Below are positions 32,749 through 42,820 of a DNA stretch of 64,000 nt, one piece after another. A program made the translations under genes and the position numbers. The stretch lies in NCBI RefSeq assembly GCF_027921745.1, contig NC_079238.1:3968001-4032000 (forward strand), in the 5' to 3' direction. Numbering within the stretch: the stretch's first letter is position 1; the number at the start of each line of letters is the position of its first letter. Under the pieces are notes generated by a model. That model was not told where the DNA came from, did no database searches, and saw nothing but the letters and a program-made list of their open reading frames with translations. This stretch comes from Schizosaccharomyces osmophilus (taxonomy: Eukaryota > Ascomycota > Schizosaccharomycetes > Schizosaccharomycetales > Schizosaccharomycetaceae).

Positions 32749-34725
32749 ATGGCTTCAGATGAGCACTTAAGTAGGAGGAATGAAGAAAAAGAATCATCTT
32801 CTCGGTTTGATAGACGTGATCGTGAATACCGCCATAGACGACGCCATGAGCAGGACGAACGCGAAATAAGAAGAAAAGAACGGCGTGAACGGTCACATAG
32901 TCCTCGAAGAAAGCGTTCCCATGATGATGAAACCTTGCATAAACGAGATGCTGAGAAAGATTTTGCACGGAAAAATGATTATTTTCAATCTCGTTTTGCT
33001 GGAGGCAGTGGCTCACAAGGGAACGATTCTGGACTCGGAAATTTAGAGGGAATGGATTTTGGAATGTATGGGAAGCGTATGTCGAAAGAACATATGCATG
33101 AAGAACCTAAAGATACTCCGGGTCGATTTCGGAGAGCTACCCAATCCGATCGTCCTTCCAACAACACAACTACGGATTTTCAAGAACAGCAGCACGTGAA
33201 AACCGAACGTGTTGAGTATAAAATTGGTGACAATGGTTCACGCTGGAGAATGATGAAGCTTCGACGTGTTTTCGATATGGCAAAAGACAGTCAGCGACCT
33301 GTCGAAGATGTAGCATTTGAAAGGTATGGCTCTTTAGAGGACTTTGATGATGCTTTAGAGGAAAAAGAAGAGTTAGAGTGCCGAAAAGCGACCGGAAAAA
33401 CTCAGAAAATTGCACCAACAGGTGAAAAGTATCGGAGTCGTTTAGAGTATGGGCAGAAAAACAAGCCACCGGTATCGGAATCTGCAACTAAGCCTACTCA
33501 GGATGAACTGAATAAGGTAAAAGCGCAGATTTTACGTGCCCAGACGAAAGGGTCATCCGATTATGAAGCGTTAAAGCAGCAATATGATACCATGTATAAA
33601 AGTTATGAGGATTCATTCAAAGGCAACAATCAGGATAACAATCAATCTCGCTTAAAGTCTTTCTCCAACAAAAGCGACCCGTCTATCGAAGAAATGGTTC
33701 AGGAGGAGAAGCTTTTAAACAAACTAGACAAGCATGGGTTGAGCAAAGACTATGCAAAGCGTATTACCAAAGATAGTAGGTACTCAAATGATTTGGAATA
33801 TCTCGACGAGAACGCAAATAGATTGGCCGATCGTATGAATCGAAGGGAAATCAACGTGGACGAAATATTCCAAGGAGGAAATTTATCAAAAATGAATCGC
33901 GCGCTCGATGATTGTCCATTATGTATGAATGCTAATTCACAGCCACTGGCACCTGTCATTGCATTGAGTCATCGTATATACCTTTCGTTACCGACAAAGC
34001 CTGAATTAGCAAAGTACCATTGCTTAATTGTTCCCACTAATCATCGTGTGAATGTGCTATCCTGTGATGAAGATGAATGGGACGAGATTCGTGTATGTCA
34101 AATATTTTTGTCCTTGGAAGCGTTTACGGAAACTAATTTCAGTATAGAACTTTATGAAATGCATCGCTTTAATGTTTGATTCTATGGGGATGGGTGTTAT
34201 TTTCTACGAAAACGCACCTACACCTACAAGATACCGTCACACTGCAATCGAATGCGTGCCTGTGCCCAAACGCACGCTTTCTTTAGCACCAGCTTATTTC
34301 CGCGAAGCCATTTTAACTTCTGATGACGAATGGTCTCAGCACCGCAAAATCATCGATACCATGGGAGGTGCTGAAAAATATGGAAAATACGCTTTCCGTA
34401 AAATGATGGTGAAAGGTGAGACAACATTGAAAATAAAAAAAAATAAAAAATCTTTGTATTGAAAGAGCAAGGCTAACAAGTTTTAGAATTGGGCTATTTT
34501 CATGTTTGGTTCACGGTAGATGGAGGCTATGGGCATGTCGTCGAAAATGAAAAACTATGGGGACGACATGATCAAGTTCCGAGGCAAGTGTTTGCGAGTA
34601 TGCTAAATCTTCCGACAGAATTCATACGAAGGAGAGGCAAATGGACTGGTGTAAGGGATCCAGCAGAAGATGTTTTTCGAGCGCGTTTTCATCCATTTGA
34701 TTGGACTCAAAGCTTGTTGGAATAA
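32749..34725 (+). CDS. cwf19: Splicing factor Cwf19
   Basis: Component of the Cdc5-associated (NineTeen-related) spliceosome, homologous to human CWF19L2. Exons 32749..34092, 34148..34415 and 34487..34725, product 616 aa. Intron 1 (donor GTATGT, branch ACTAAT) ends at the second of two AGs, because only TATAG keeps the frame (EIR-NFMKCIA). Intron 2 has donor GTGAGA and branch GCTAAC. The N-terminal 180 residues are RS/RE-like and charged. The conserved CwfJ region begins near residue 375 with DDCPLCMN and continues through HCLIVPTNHR, the HIT-like part, and IECVPVP. The C-terminal CwfJ_C_2 region ends in FRARFHPFDWTQ. Confidence 0.95.
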
Positions 34726-35081
34726 TTTTTTGCATAAGGTTTTTTATTTATTTCAAACATAATAATGTTGTATATTAGATGTTAAGAAAAAAGGATCATG
34801 GAAAGTAGCACCAGAAAAATAATTAGGTAATTAAGTAAGTTATAACGGAAAATACGAAATTCATATAGTATGCATACCTTTTATTTATAAAAGCATAAAG
34901 CAAATTCCTTAAAGAGCTGGCCTGCCATCAACGGGTTAGCAATTCGGTAAGAGCAACTTATTTCTTTTACCGAGTTTTAAAAAAAGTCCCAAACGTACTC
35001 ATCTACAACAACAGTAGCGGATGATAGTATTTATTGAACACCATCATAAATTGAAAGTAATTCTATAATAATAGAGCAAAC
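34726..35081. other. Intergenic: cwf19 3' end and spc3 promoter
   Basis: 356 AT-rich bases between two plus-strand genes. A short inverted repeat (CGGTAA ... TTACCG) near 34945-34975 is the only structure noticed. Confidence 0.45.
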
Positions 35082-35887
35082 ATGTTATTAGACACGACAT
35101 CAAATCGGGCCAGTGCTTTTTTCAGCAAACTGTCTTCTGTGTTTGTGCTTTTATGTGCAATTATTACAGTCCAAAATATTGTGGAAACACCCAGTGCGGA
35201 GCAAATTCATCCAGCTAATGTTCATTATGCTAAATAGTAAGTGGAATTTTGAAAGAAATGTTGCTATGAATTCCTTTCAAGAGAATACTCAAGGGGTACC
35301 AACTACGTTTATGAAGACAACCGATTCTGAGCATGGGAGAGTTTCAATAGAATGGACAATTGAAAAATGTTTTCAGGAAGGGATTAGGCTTCGTGATTGC
35401 TTGAGGTTTTGAACGGTGAAATACTAACAATTGGAATTTAGCAAACCAGCCCGATTTTACCATGCCTTTCATAACAAGAAGCAGAATTACGCTCAAGTCA
35501 AATTTGACTTGGATGCCGATTTTTCAAACCTATGGACTTGGAATACCAAGCACGTTGTTGTCTACTTGGTAGCGTCCTACCCGACAGAAAAGCATGTATG
35601 TTGCCTAGATGGGATGGGTTGGAATTTGAGTTTGAATTGCTAATTATTTATAGGATTTGAATGATGTTGTAGTTTGGGATCGCATATTGTCAACGCCGGA
35701 CGAGTCCCATTTGCAAGTGAAGAATGCACTTTCGAATCTACATGCACATCCATTTAACGAGTATAGCAATGATTTTAGTAACTTGGAAGCAAACTATACA
35801 ATGCATTGGACGGTGTCTCCAAAACTAGGATTTTTGACGTGGGGCTCTGGAATTTCGTCTTTGGCCGTACCTTTTACGAAGATTTAA
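35082..35887 (+). CDS. spc3: Signal peptidase complex subunit Spc3
   Basis: ER membrane subunit (SPC22/23 family) of signal peptidase. Exons 35082..35236, 35442..35595 and 35654..35887, product 180 aa. Intron 1 is 205 bases (donor GTAAGT, branch TACTAAC); intron 2 has donor GTATGT and branch GCTAAT. One N-terminal transmembrane helix (about residues 18-38) anchors a luminal domain. The luminal part carries family blocks VKFDLDADFSNLWTWNTKHV, VYLVASY and VVWDRI, and a C-terminal WTVSPKLGFLTWG. A long frame in intron 1 is not needed for a complete Spc3 and is rejected as coding. Confidence 0.9.
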
Positions 35888-36391
35888 GAAGGTGTTTGAG
35901 TGAAGAAGGAAGGAATTTTTTCGTCTACATGTTCTTGCTCAATGATGGATGGGTATGAGAGAGGAAATGTGCCTACATGGAATGGAGTCATACAGCGAGC
36001 AAAAAGGTACGAGGAATAAGAGAGCAAGCCAAAGGAATTGAAGTCTAAGGAATTGTATAATGAATCATTCAATCGTTTACAGCATACTGAAGTCATGGGG
36101 TATTGTAGGTGGAATTCAAGACCGAAGCAAGTAAATTTGCGTCAGCGCTTGGTAATTGTTTGTTGAAAGTATTTAAATGGAAAGTGTATAAAATAGATTG
36201 ATACTGGAACGTTTGGTTTTTGGAAATTAAAAAAAAGGTAGAATACACTCTTTTATTTATTTATTTATTCTTTCGAGATTCTCGTGGAAAAAGACAAAAG
36301 TCGATTATACAAAGCGTCAAAACGAGTGTAGGACGTTTTTGCTTGCTTCCAAGCGAAAAAGAAGAAGAAAAAAAAAAGAAAGCACGTTGAA
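35888..36391. other. Intergenic: spc3 3' end and upstream of membrane gene
   Basis: 504 bases. It includes a (TTTA)n-like stretch near 36253-36270 and an A-rich run near 36361-36378 directly before the next ATG. No further gene was seen. Confidence 0.5.
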
Positions 36392-37567
36392 ATGAATAGT
36401 TCGCAAGAAGCGGTTTTTCAACGCTATTTCTATCAAGTGTATGGAAATGGCACGGTAAGCAATGGAACGTTATGCTACCTATGGAGACAACAAAACTGGC
36501 CGAGCATAACGGAAGAAGGGTCAGTTTTGAATGGAGTGAATTGCGATAGCCCAGTGAAGAAGCTGGCGGGACACGGGGCAGTTGGTATTGTGTCTGCGTG
36601 CCTTGGGTTCCTGTTAATCCCACTTTTGATTCTGAACATTGGAAAATTCAATGTAGCAGGGGCGACGAAAGGATTCCAAAGACGAGCGGAATTTTGCTGG
36701 ATGATTTTGTTGATTCTTGTGATGGCGGTGTCTGGGTTTGCGTACATTGACGTGGACCGGAGCTTGGTTCAAGGAATATCGCTGTGTATTTTCTCCTTTT
36801 GCTTTCACTCAAATGTACCGATGTTGGTGCTGGTGTACTGGCACTATGTGAGTACGTATGGATTCATACGCTGGCGCGAGCGAACGGTGGTAGGAGAAGA
36901 AATGGATGGAAACGAGCGAATGCAAAGAATTGAGAAAATGGAATACGGAATGCCTGTGGTAGTTTACATACTGGCGATCATTGGATTTTTGCTAGCGGGC
37001 TTTCATTCGTGGGGAAAGCTAGCGCGGGGAGAGGAAGGAGTAGCGACGAATGCGCGATTCAAAGCGTCGGCGATTCTGAATTTGCTTGGACTTTTATGCT
37101 GTGAAGGAGCATTTTGCATGTACCTGATTGAATTTGGACGTGACCGGAGAAAACGATGGATGAGCGTGAATGCGGGCGGATTGATGGTGCTTATACGAGA
37201 AGTGTATGGATGTTTATCGAGTTGGAATTACCATTGGAACGCGAGCAATCCAAAAGTGAATCCAGGAATTGCGTTTGGGCTTGGCTATCTACCGGAGCTG
37301 CTTTTAGGATTGGTGATTTGTTTGTATGGACTATTGACGCCTGGCATTGCGCAAGTGGAACGGCTTGCACTACAAGAAGTAGAAGAAGAAAAAGAAAAAG
37401 AAGAGCAAGAGCAAGAGCAAGAAAGGATGGCAGCAACCAGGACGACGCCCGCGAGGGCGTCTACGGGATTACCACCGCCGCCCTATCAAGAAGTATTTGT
37501 GAATGAAGCAGGAATAGAAGGAGAAAAGGAAGAGCCCATGGAGGTGAGAATTGAAAGAAGATTGTAG
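36392..37567 (+). CDS. Unrecognised multispan membrane protein
   Basis: A 391-aa single-exon ORF of unknown family. Two N-glycosylation sequons (NGT) lie in a short N-terminal segment. About seven hydrophobic spans follow, near residues 54-76, 93-115, 123-147, 187-207, 225-248, 266-282 and 294-317. The tail of about 70 residues has a Glu/Lys/Gln-rich coiled-coil-like run and then a Thr/Pro-rich part with PPPPYQE, a PY-like motif that could bind a WW-domain ubiquitin ligase. The topology resembles fungal seven-span proteins, but I cannot name the family. Base use is odd: by eye most Ala codons are GCG, Thr is often ACG and Gly GGA, unlike neighbouring genes. A long open frame with coherent hydrophobicity makes it a real gene. 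Confidence 0.8.
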   Translation: MNSSQEAVFQRYFYQVYGNGTVSNGTLCYLWRQQNWPSITEEGSVLNGVNCDSPVKKLAGHGAVGIVSACLGFLLIPLLILNIGKFNVAGATKGFQRRAEFCWMILLILVMAVSGFAYIDVDRSLVQGISLCIFSFCFHSNVPMLVLVYWHYVSTYGFIRWRERTVVGEEMDGNERMQRIEKMEYGMPVVVYILAIIGFLLAGFHSWGKLARGEEGVATNARFKASAILNLLGLLCCEGAFCMYLIEFGRDRRKRWMSVNAGGLMVLIREVYGCLSSWNYHWNASNPKVNPGIAFGLGYLPELLLGLVICLYGLLTPGIAQVERLALQEVEEEKEKEEQEQEQERMAATRTTPARASTGLPPPPYQEVFVNEAGIEGEKEEPMEVRIERRL

Positions 37568-37734
37568 TTTGATAGGAATGATAGAAGCAATAGAAATGGA
37601 TTTATGATTTATAAAATGCTGTAAATTGAAACAGTCGAGGCATGGCAGCAATTCATTGAATATGATTTGACGGACTTTGACAGACTATATTATTTTTATT
37701 TTTATTTTCATGTTTATGTTTATGTTTAGTCCAT

Positions 37735-37784
37735 AGTAATAGTAATAGTAATAGTAATAGTAATAGTAATAGTAATAGCAATAG
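37735..37784 (+). repeat. Hexanucleotide tract (AGTAAT)n
   Basis: About eight head-to-tail copies of AGTAAT, the last one varied to AGCAAT. A microsatellite in the esc1 upstream region. Confidence 0.9.
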
Positions 37785-38192
37785 CGTCTTTGATAGCAGC
37801 TACGACATTTTCTCTCGATGACAAATTTCGCGAATCAATCTTGTTTGGGTTGAATCAACTTATTGCGCCTCGTTCATTCTGCCGGGTGGTGTTTATGTTC
37901 TCACACTCGAGAGATCTGACGAACTGCTGTTTTTGTTTTGTTTTCGTTTTCGTTTTCGTTTTTTGCAATGGCTTCCTGAGTTCCTTTGGGTCCTTGGGAG
38001 GAGTATGGCAGAGACACCGGCAGGGACAGCTTCGACAGCAACGACAACGATAGCAACAGCAACAGCAACTTTGTCTCTGTCGCTGTCATAGCTGCTATCC
38101 ACATGTAAAAAAAGAAAACGTTACAACAGACATGTTTATCGCATCGCCATTATAAAGCAATTCCTTCCTTCCTTCCTCTCTTCTCTCTTCTC

Positions 38193-38238
38193 TCCCCCAC
38201 TCTCACACTCTCCCCCACTCTCACACTCTCCCCCACTC
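38193..38238 (+). repeat. 18-bp tandem repeat, C/T-rich
   Basis: CCCCC blocks recur at 38194, 38212 and 38230, giving an 18-bp period with the unit CTCCCCCACTCTCACACT, about 2.6 copies. Polypurine/polypyrimidine sequence of this type can form triplex DNA. Confidence 0.85.
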
Positions 38239-38869
38239 CACTCTATCACAACATCTTATCTCGCAAACATACTTCCAGAAATCTCCGCTTCAAATTACGT
38301 CGCCAAAAGATATGACATAGAAAATTCTCTCGTTATCCCTTTTTCTTTCCCGTACAATCCACCTCTCTCTGTCTCTCTTTTTTTGTTTCTTTTTTTGTTT
38401 CCGTTTTATAAAAAGATCTCTTTCCCCTTTCTTCATCCTCATTCTCTCTTCTTTTGCGCTCACGTTGATCGTTAACGAACCGACCGTCCTACCGATTGAC
38501 CGACTGACCGATTGACTGCCTGACCGCCTTTCCGGTCTTGTTTCATCATCCATAAACAGTGTTACAAGTTTTTTATTTTTATTTTGCTTTTGCTTTTGCT
38601 TTTGCTTGTACGTGGTCTTTTTGTCTTTTGGGTCTGTTGTTGTTGTTGTTGTTCAACGCTGCCGTCAATTCCTCTCTTACATACGACTATCATCCTTTAC
38701 TTGCTCTGTACCAACTCTAGGAAAGGACAAGAAAGTGTTTTTATTTTTTTTTAAATTTCTTCTTTTTTTTTTTTTTGCGGTGATTGACGACTTTTTTGTT
38801 TCTGTCGCTTGCTTTTTCGGTTGTTTCTTTGATTTTGATTTTACCTTTTGATACCTTTTGTTTGGAATT

Positions 38870-38873
<4 letters not shown>

Positions 38874-38917
<44 letters not shown>
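38874..38917 (+). repeat. (CT)22 microsatellite
   Basis: 44 bases of uninterrupted CT dinucleotide repeat about 220 bases upstream of the esc1 ATG. Confidence 0.95.
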
Positions 38918-38922
<5 letters not shown>

Positions 38923-39137
38923 CCTCTCTCAATTATCGACTCGTAGCTTTCCTTCCTTTCTCTACAAGGTAACCAGCCTCTTGCTTGTCTTGTTTCTCTC
39001 CTCCTCGTTTATGTTGTTCGTTCATCTACAACATTCCCCGTTGACTCGTTCTACTCTCGTCTCTTTTTCTTGACTATACCTGTAACTCTGTCTCTCTTTC
39101 TCTTTCTCCATCTTCTCTTCATTTTTCAGTTTTCATC

Positions 39138-40274
39138 ATGTCTAATGCTTATTCGCTTCCTCATATGCCTTCCATCACCACTACTGGTCCCACTTCATAC
39201 TCTCTCCCAAACCTCGGTGCTACCACTTCATCTTCCTCTACCTCCTCCCAACAATACCCTCCTCCATCAACAGATTCCTCCTTTTCCTATTCTTCCTCCC
39301 AGCCTCGCCTTCCTCCCATCAATTGTATTACAAAGCCCTTTCAACATCCTCCTCCCCAATCTTCTTGGCCTCCTCTCTCTTCTTCCGTTTCTCCTTCCTC
39401 CTCTTCCGCCCTAAAAGAATCTTCCTCCTCTTCTTCTTCTTCTTCTTCCATACCTTACTCCCGTACCCTCCCCTCTTCCTCCAATCCTTCTTTCCCAAAT
39501 TCCCTTTCCGCCGCCGCCGCTCCTTCTTTAACCTCCAACAAGGATCCTTCTTCTTCTTCCTCTCCCGAATCCCTTCACTCTTCTCCTTACGCGAATTCCA
39601 ACAACTACATGCCCCTCCCCTCCCAACAATCCATCTCTTCGAATCCCTCCATTCGAAACGATGCTTTTACTACCTACGTTCATTCCGTCCAGAATCCAAA
39701 TCCTCCTCTGAAGCCTTTATACCTCACTCCCCAGAATCTCCCCCCTTCTGCCATTTCTTCGGGTTCTAGCAAACCTTCTTCCCCGTCCGTCCCTACTCCC
39801 CCCCTCCAACAAATACCTGTCCCAGACTACCACCATCAGTCTTACTACCATCAACCTCATAAGCAGCAGTCCCCCGCTTCCAATCCCTCCTCTCATTCTT
39901 CTACCCTCTCCAAAGTTTGCCCACCTACTGGGCCTTACCCTCTCAACGCAAACGTCTCTTACGGCCGCAATGATTACTTGCGTCGTGTTACCTCCATGGT
40001 TCCCGTTCACACCGACTACATGAATCCCTATGTGCGAAACCCAGAACTTCGCACGAGCCATAAACTCGCCGAACGAAAACGCCGTAAGGAAATCAAGGAG
40101 CTCTTTGATGACCTCAAGGATGCTCTTCCGGTCGACAAGAGTACAAAGTCTTCGAAATGGGGTTTGCTAACCCGTGCCATTCAGTACATCGAACAACTTA
40201 AATCAGAACAAATGGCCTTGGAGTCCCATATCAAGAATCTTGAAAATCAACCTCATAGAGAAAATCAAGCCTGA
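39138..40274 (+). CDS. esc1: bHLH transcription factor Esc1
   Basis: Nuclear basic helix-loop-helix factor; S. pombe Esc1 is linked to cAMP signalling and sexual differentiation. The 378-aa product is Ser/Pro-rich and disordered for its first 300 residues, with poly-Ser runs. The C-terminal bHLH lies at about residues 305-355. Its basic region SHKLAERKRRKE has the His-Glu-Arg pattern that reads E-boxes; helix 1 is IKELFDDLKDALP, the loop DKSTKSSKWG and helix 2 LLTRAIQYIEQL. A short amphipathic extension follows. The coding strand is as pyrimidine-rich as the leader. ATG at 39138, no intron. Confidence 0.93.
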   Translation: MSNAYSLPHMPSITTTGPTSYSLPNLGATTSSSSTSSQQYPPPSTDSSFSYSSSQPRLPPINCITKPFQHPPPQSSWPPLSSSVSPSSSSALKESSSSSSSSSSIPYSRTLPSSSNPSFPNSLSAAAAPSLTSNKDPSSSSSPESLHSSPYANSNNYMPLPSQQSISSNPSIRNDAFTTYVHSVQNPNPPLKPLYLTPQNLPPSAISSGSSKPSSPSVPTPPLQQIPVPDYHHQSYYHQPHKQQSPASNPSSHSSTLSKVCPPTGPYPLNANVSYGRNDYLRRVTSMVPVHTDYMNPYVRNPELRTSHKLAERKRRKEIKELFDDLKDALPVDKSTKSSKWGLLTRAIQYIEQLKSEQMALESHIKNLENQPHRENQA

Positions 40275-41164
40275 TCTCATACACCCTCGTTGTATGTTTT
40301 CGTTTCTGTTTGTCATTTTTTGGGTATGTTTTAAGATTTCCGTTTTGATGTTCTCCCATTTTTATTTTATTTTTTTTATCTATGTATTTTTAAACACGAT
40401 GGGTGTTTCTTTTCAGGGTGCTGCCGCTCTACTCTGCCTTCTCTCAACACGGTCTCGTACTCTTGTTTTCTTTACAGGCTGCTTGCTTGTTGCATGCTTG
40501 TTGTATTCCTGCATATACTCCTTATAGAAATCGCCAACCATGCTACCGCCATTTCATCTCCTCTTACCAATTTTTTAGACTTGTGTCTCGTTATTTCTGT
40601 TTTTTATCTACTTTTTCTTTCTACTTTCGTGTCTTAAATTTTTTTTTTAAAAAAAAAAAAAACAAAAAAAAAATTAAATTAAATTTATATGACATATAAG
40701 ACATACATATATCTAAAATTGTCTCGTCGATTTCTGTCATTCAAGTTTTCTGGTAAATTTTTTACTCTCTCCGTTTTCATATAGTTTGTAATGAATATCA
40801 TGAGCCGTTCTTATCCATCTTCCTTCTTTTACTCGTTCTTTTTGAAACGCTTGTCAGATACCAAAGAATCCATGAACTCATTGCTGACAGGTGTGTGCCT
40901 AAGTATGGAAATACCGTAAGAATGTATATATTTTCAAATGGTAAAAGTTCTGGGAATACGAATTTTGTGACCACTAAACAAACCCCCGTTCCTCAGTGTC
41001 TTGACAGCCTAGTCCATATTTTACTCCAGCATTCGTTTCCAATAACTATTAACAGCTATAGTCTCCATACGCTGATCTTTACTCTATATTTTCATATAGT
41101 ATGCTAAATGCTAAATCTTCATTTTCCCAATGTAATCCCATTGTAACCCAAAAGTTCACTTGTT
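40275..41164. other. Convergent intergenic region esc1/pso2
   Basis: 890 bases with the esc1 3' UTR. An A/T homopolymer block spans about 40640-40685. Open frames at 40403..40699 and 40895..41107 lack ATG support or recognisable content; the second is discussed under rejected items. Confidence 0.5.
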
Positions 41165-42820
41165 TTACCAATTCGTATCGTCCACAGAAATCAACCCTTG
41201 TTTCTTGCGACGCCAAGCCCACCGATCAAGCCATATCTGCATTTTTTCACGAGATCGCTGGCTACCCATGTTTACCGTAGGAATGGTGGACAGGATATTC
41301 ATACTAAGGCAAAACATAGTCAAGTCATAAAAACTAGAATGCTCACTATAGGGAGCTACGAATGCAGCAACTTTGTCGTTTGCTCCTCTCATAGCTCGCA
41401 AGTCGTGGGATACAAACTGTGGTGGCCGAGAAATTATGGACTCAAGGTTACTACTAAGATCAGCTCGTTTTTCTAGCGGCTGAAACGTCCATCCAGTAAC
41501 TCGATACCCAATCACTCTCTCAAAAGAATTGTGTTGCTCGAGATATTCCAATAAAGAACCGGGCTGTATACCGCCCATAGTTACCATATGCACAGATGCC
41601 TGTGACGGGTCATCTGTTAACAAATCCAGCAATTCCTGGTCGCCAAGTTGTTCTATAATAAGTCGTTTTCTAGGCACCACAAAAATTTTTGAAGAAAGTG
41701 CTTTTGCTATAGCTATGGCAACCTTTTCCTTGCCAATGCTGTATGTGCTAACAACTATAAGCAATTTTGAGTTGGCTGCATTCCTCACATCTAGTGCTTT
41801 GCGAGCACACGCGTCAACAACGTCTTTTTGTGCAGGAAATGTATATTTTGGATTTAGGTATGTAGTGTCCAGATACAATTTATGGATAGTTTTGTCTTTC
41901 AAAGCTGGGTGTGTAACGTGAGCTCTAGAAGCCCGGAAATCACCACAATGAAGGACCCTCTTTGTCTTATTTTCGTGAAGAGTCTCGAAGAGAAACATAG
42001 CTGAACCGGGACAATGATTGGCATTAATGAGACAAACTGTAACACCCATAATGTTGTGAGGCTCGTTTAACGAAAGCTTGTGCACATACTTTTCATTCAC
42101 GTGAAGGACATTGATAAGTAAATTTCCAGTGACTTCGGAGCAATATATAGGGCCATGTTCCCATTTCGAGGACAATCCACCGTAATGATCAGCATGGAAA
42201 TGAGACAAAAAGTAAGCTTCAACGCCATCTATAGCTCCAAAGCTAAAAGCGTCAACGGCGAAGGGCATATTATAAGGCATAATCTTATAGAAAGGAGCCA
42301 GATTGGACTTCTTTGCAGGTTTATTAGCATCCAGGGTGGGCGTAGTTCTAGGGTCAACAACGATGGTATCAGCATCCTGTGAGCTTTTCGAAGACAAAAA
42401 TAACTTCTTTTTGGCATTTTTAGCAAAGGTTTCAGGTGTTCGACCATCAAGGCAAGCGTTCACGTGTTCATTAGCATCAACGGAAAGGGCTGAAAAGTCA
42501 ATTTGGCAAACAGGGCAGAGCATTACCTCCGGCATACTGATCTTTTCAATTTTGTAACTAGAGGACTTTAAAGGTTCTAGAAATCCAGTTTCGTTTTGAG
42601 GCGCCCATTGAGGAGGCTCCACGTTTTCAAGCTTTGTCGACGGGTCATTGAATCGTTCTAAAGCTTCAGGAGTTATTTCTTCGACTTGCAAACTGGTTGC
42701 TTTGGTTTTGGCCTCTTTCTGGGATGCCTCAATGGCTGCGGCTTCGTTTCCCCATATATTACGGCCAGTATTATTTTTTTGAAAGAAATCTAAAATCGTA
42801 GATGTTTTCCTTTTGCTCAT
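41165..42820 (-). CDS. pso2: DNA crosslink-repair nuclease Pso2/SNM1
   Basis: Metallo-beta-lactamase/beta-CASP 5' exonuclease that processes interstrand crosslinks. The 551-aa product has a UBZ4-type zinc finger near residues 100-122 (LCPVC ... HVNAC). The MBL core begins near 195 with AYFLSHFHADHYGG (HxHxDH), then NANHCPGSAM and HCGDFRAS. The beta-CASP part (IVVSTYSIGKE, then APYSEHSSF) ends near 525. The extreme N-terminus TSTILDFF resembles a PCNA-binding box lacking the Gln. ATG at 42820, no intron. S. pombe Pso2 is about 560 aa. Confidence 0.95.
   Translation of the reverse strand: MSKRKTSTILDFFQKNNTGRNIWGNEAAAIEASQKEAKTKATSLQVEEITPEALERFNDPSTKLENVEPPQWAPQNETGFLEPLKSSSYKIEKISMPEVMLCPVCQIDFSALSVDANEHVNACLDGRTPETFAKNAKKKLFLSSKSSQDADTIVVDPRTTPTLDANKPAKKSNLAPFYKIMPYNMPFAVDAFSFGAIDGVEAYFLSHFHADHYGGLSSKWEHGPIYCSEVTGNLLINVLHVNEKYVHKLSLNEPHNIMGVTVCLINANHCPGSAMFLFETLHENKTKRVLHCGDFRASRAHVTHPALKDKTIHKLYLDTTYLNPKYTFPAQKDVVDACARKALDVRNAANSKLLIVVSTYSIGKEKVAIAIAKALSSKIFVVPRKRLIIEQLGDQELLDLLTDDPSQASVHMVTMGGIQPGSLLEYLEQHNSFERVIGYRVTGWTFQPLEKRADLSSNLESIISRPPQFVSHDLRAMRGANDKVAAFVAPYSEHSSFYDLTMFCLSMNILSTIPTVNMGSQRSREKMQIWLDRWAWRRKKQGLISVDDTNW

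Larger units (their letters stand above)
37568..39137 (+). other. Long repeat-rich, pyrimidine-rich leader of esc1
   Basis: 1570 bases without a gene. From about 38150 to the esc1 ATG the plus strand is overwhelmingly C and T. It carries several simple repeats: a hexamer tract at 37735..37784, (GTTTTC)n near 37940-37960, an 18-bp tandem at 38193..38238, (TTTTGC)n near 38584-38606, GTT repeats near 38637-38652 and (CT)22 at 38874..38917. Long leaders are usual for fission-yeast transcription-factor genes, so part is probably 5' UTR. All long frames here are repeat shadows. Confidence 0.7.

Noticed and set aside
34940-34980. Inverted repeat near 34.95 kb as an RNA gene
   Set aside because: Only a six-base stem with a long loop; nothing else supports it.
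35113-35412. 99-codon frame inside spc3 intron 1
   Set aside because: Non-ATG start, different phase, and Spc3 is complete without it; donor, branch and acceptor around it are canonical.
38741-38972. Frames on both strands across the (CT)n repeat
   Set aside because: Repeat translation only (Arg-Glu or Ser-Leu runs).
40895-41107. Open frame after esc1 with faint doublecortin-like spacing (VRMYIFSNGKSSG)
   Set aside because: It begins at GTG, has no family support in fission yeast, and the pattern match is too short. Possibly 3' UTR.
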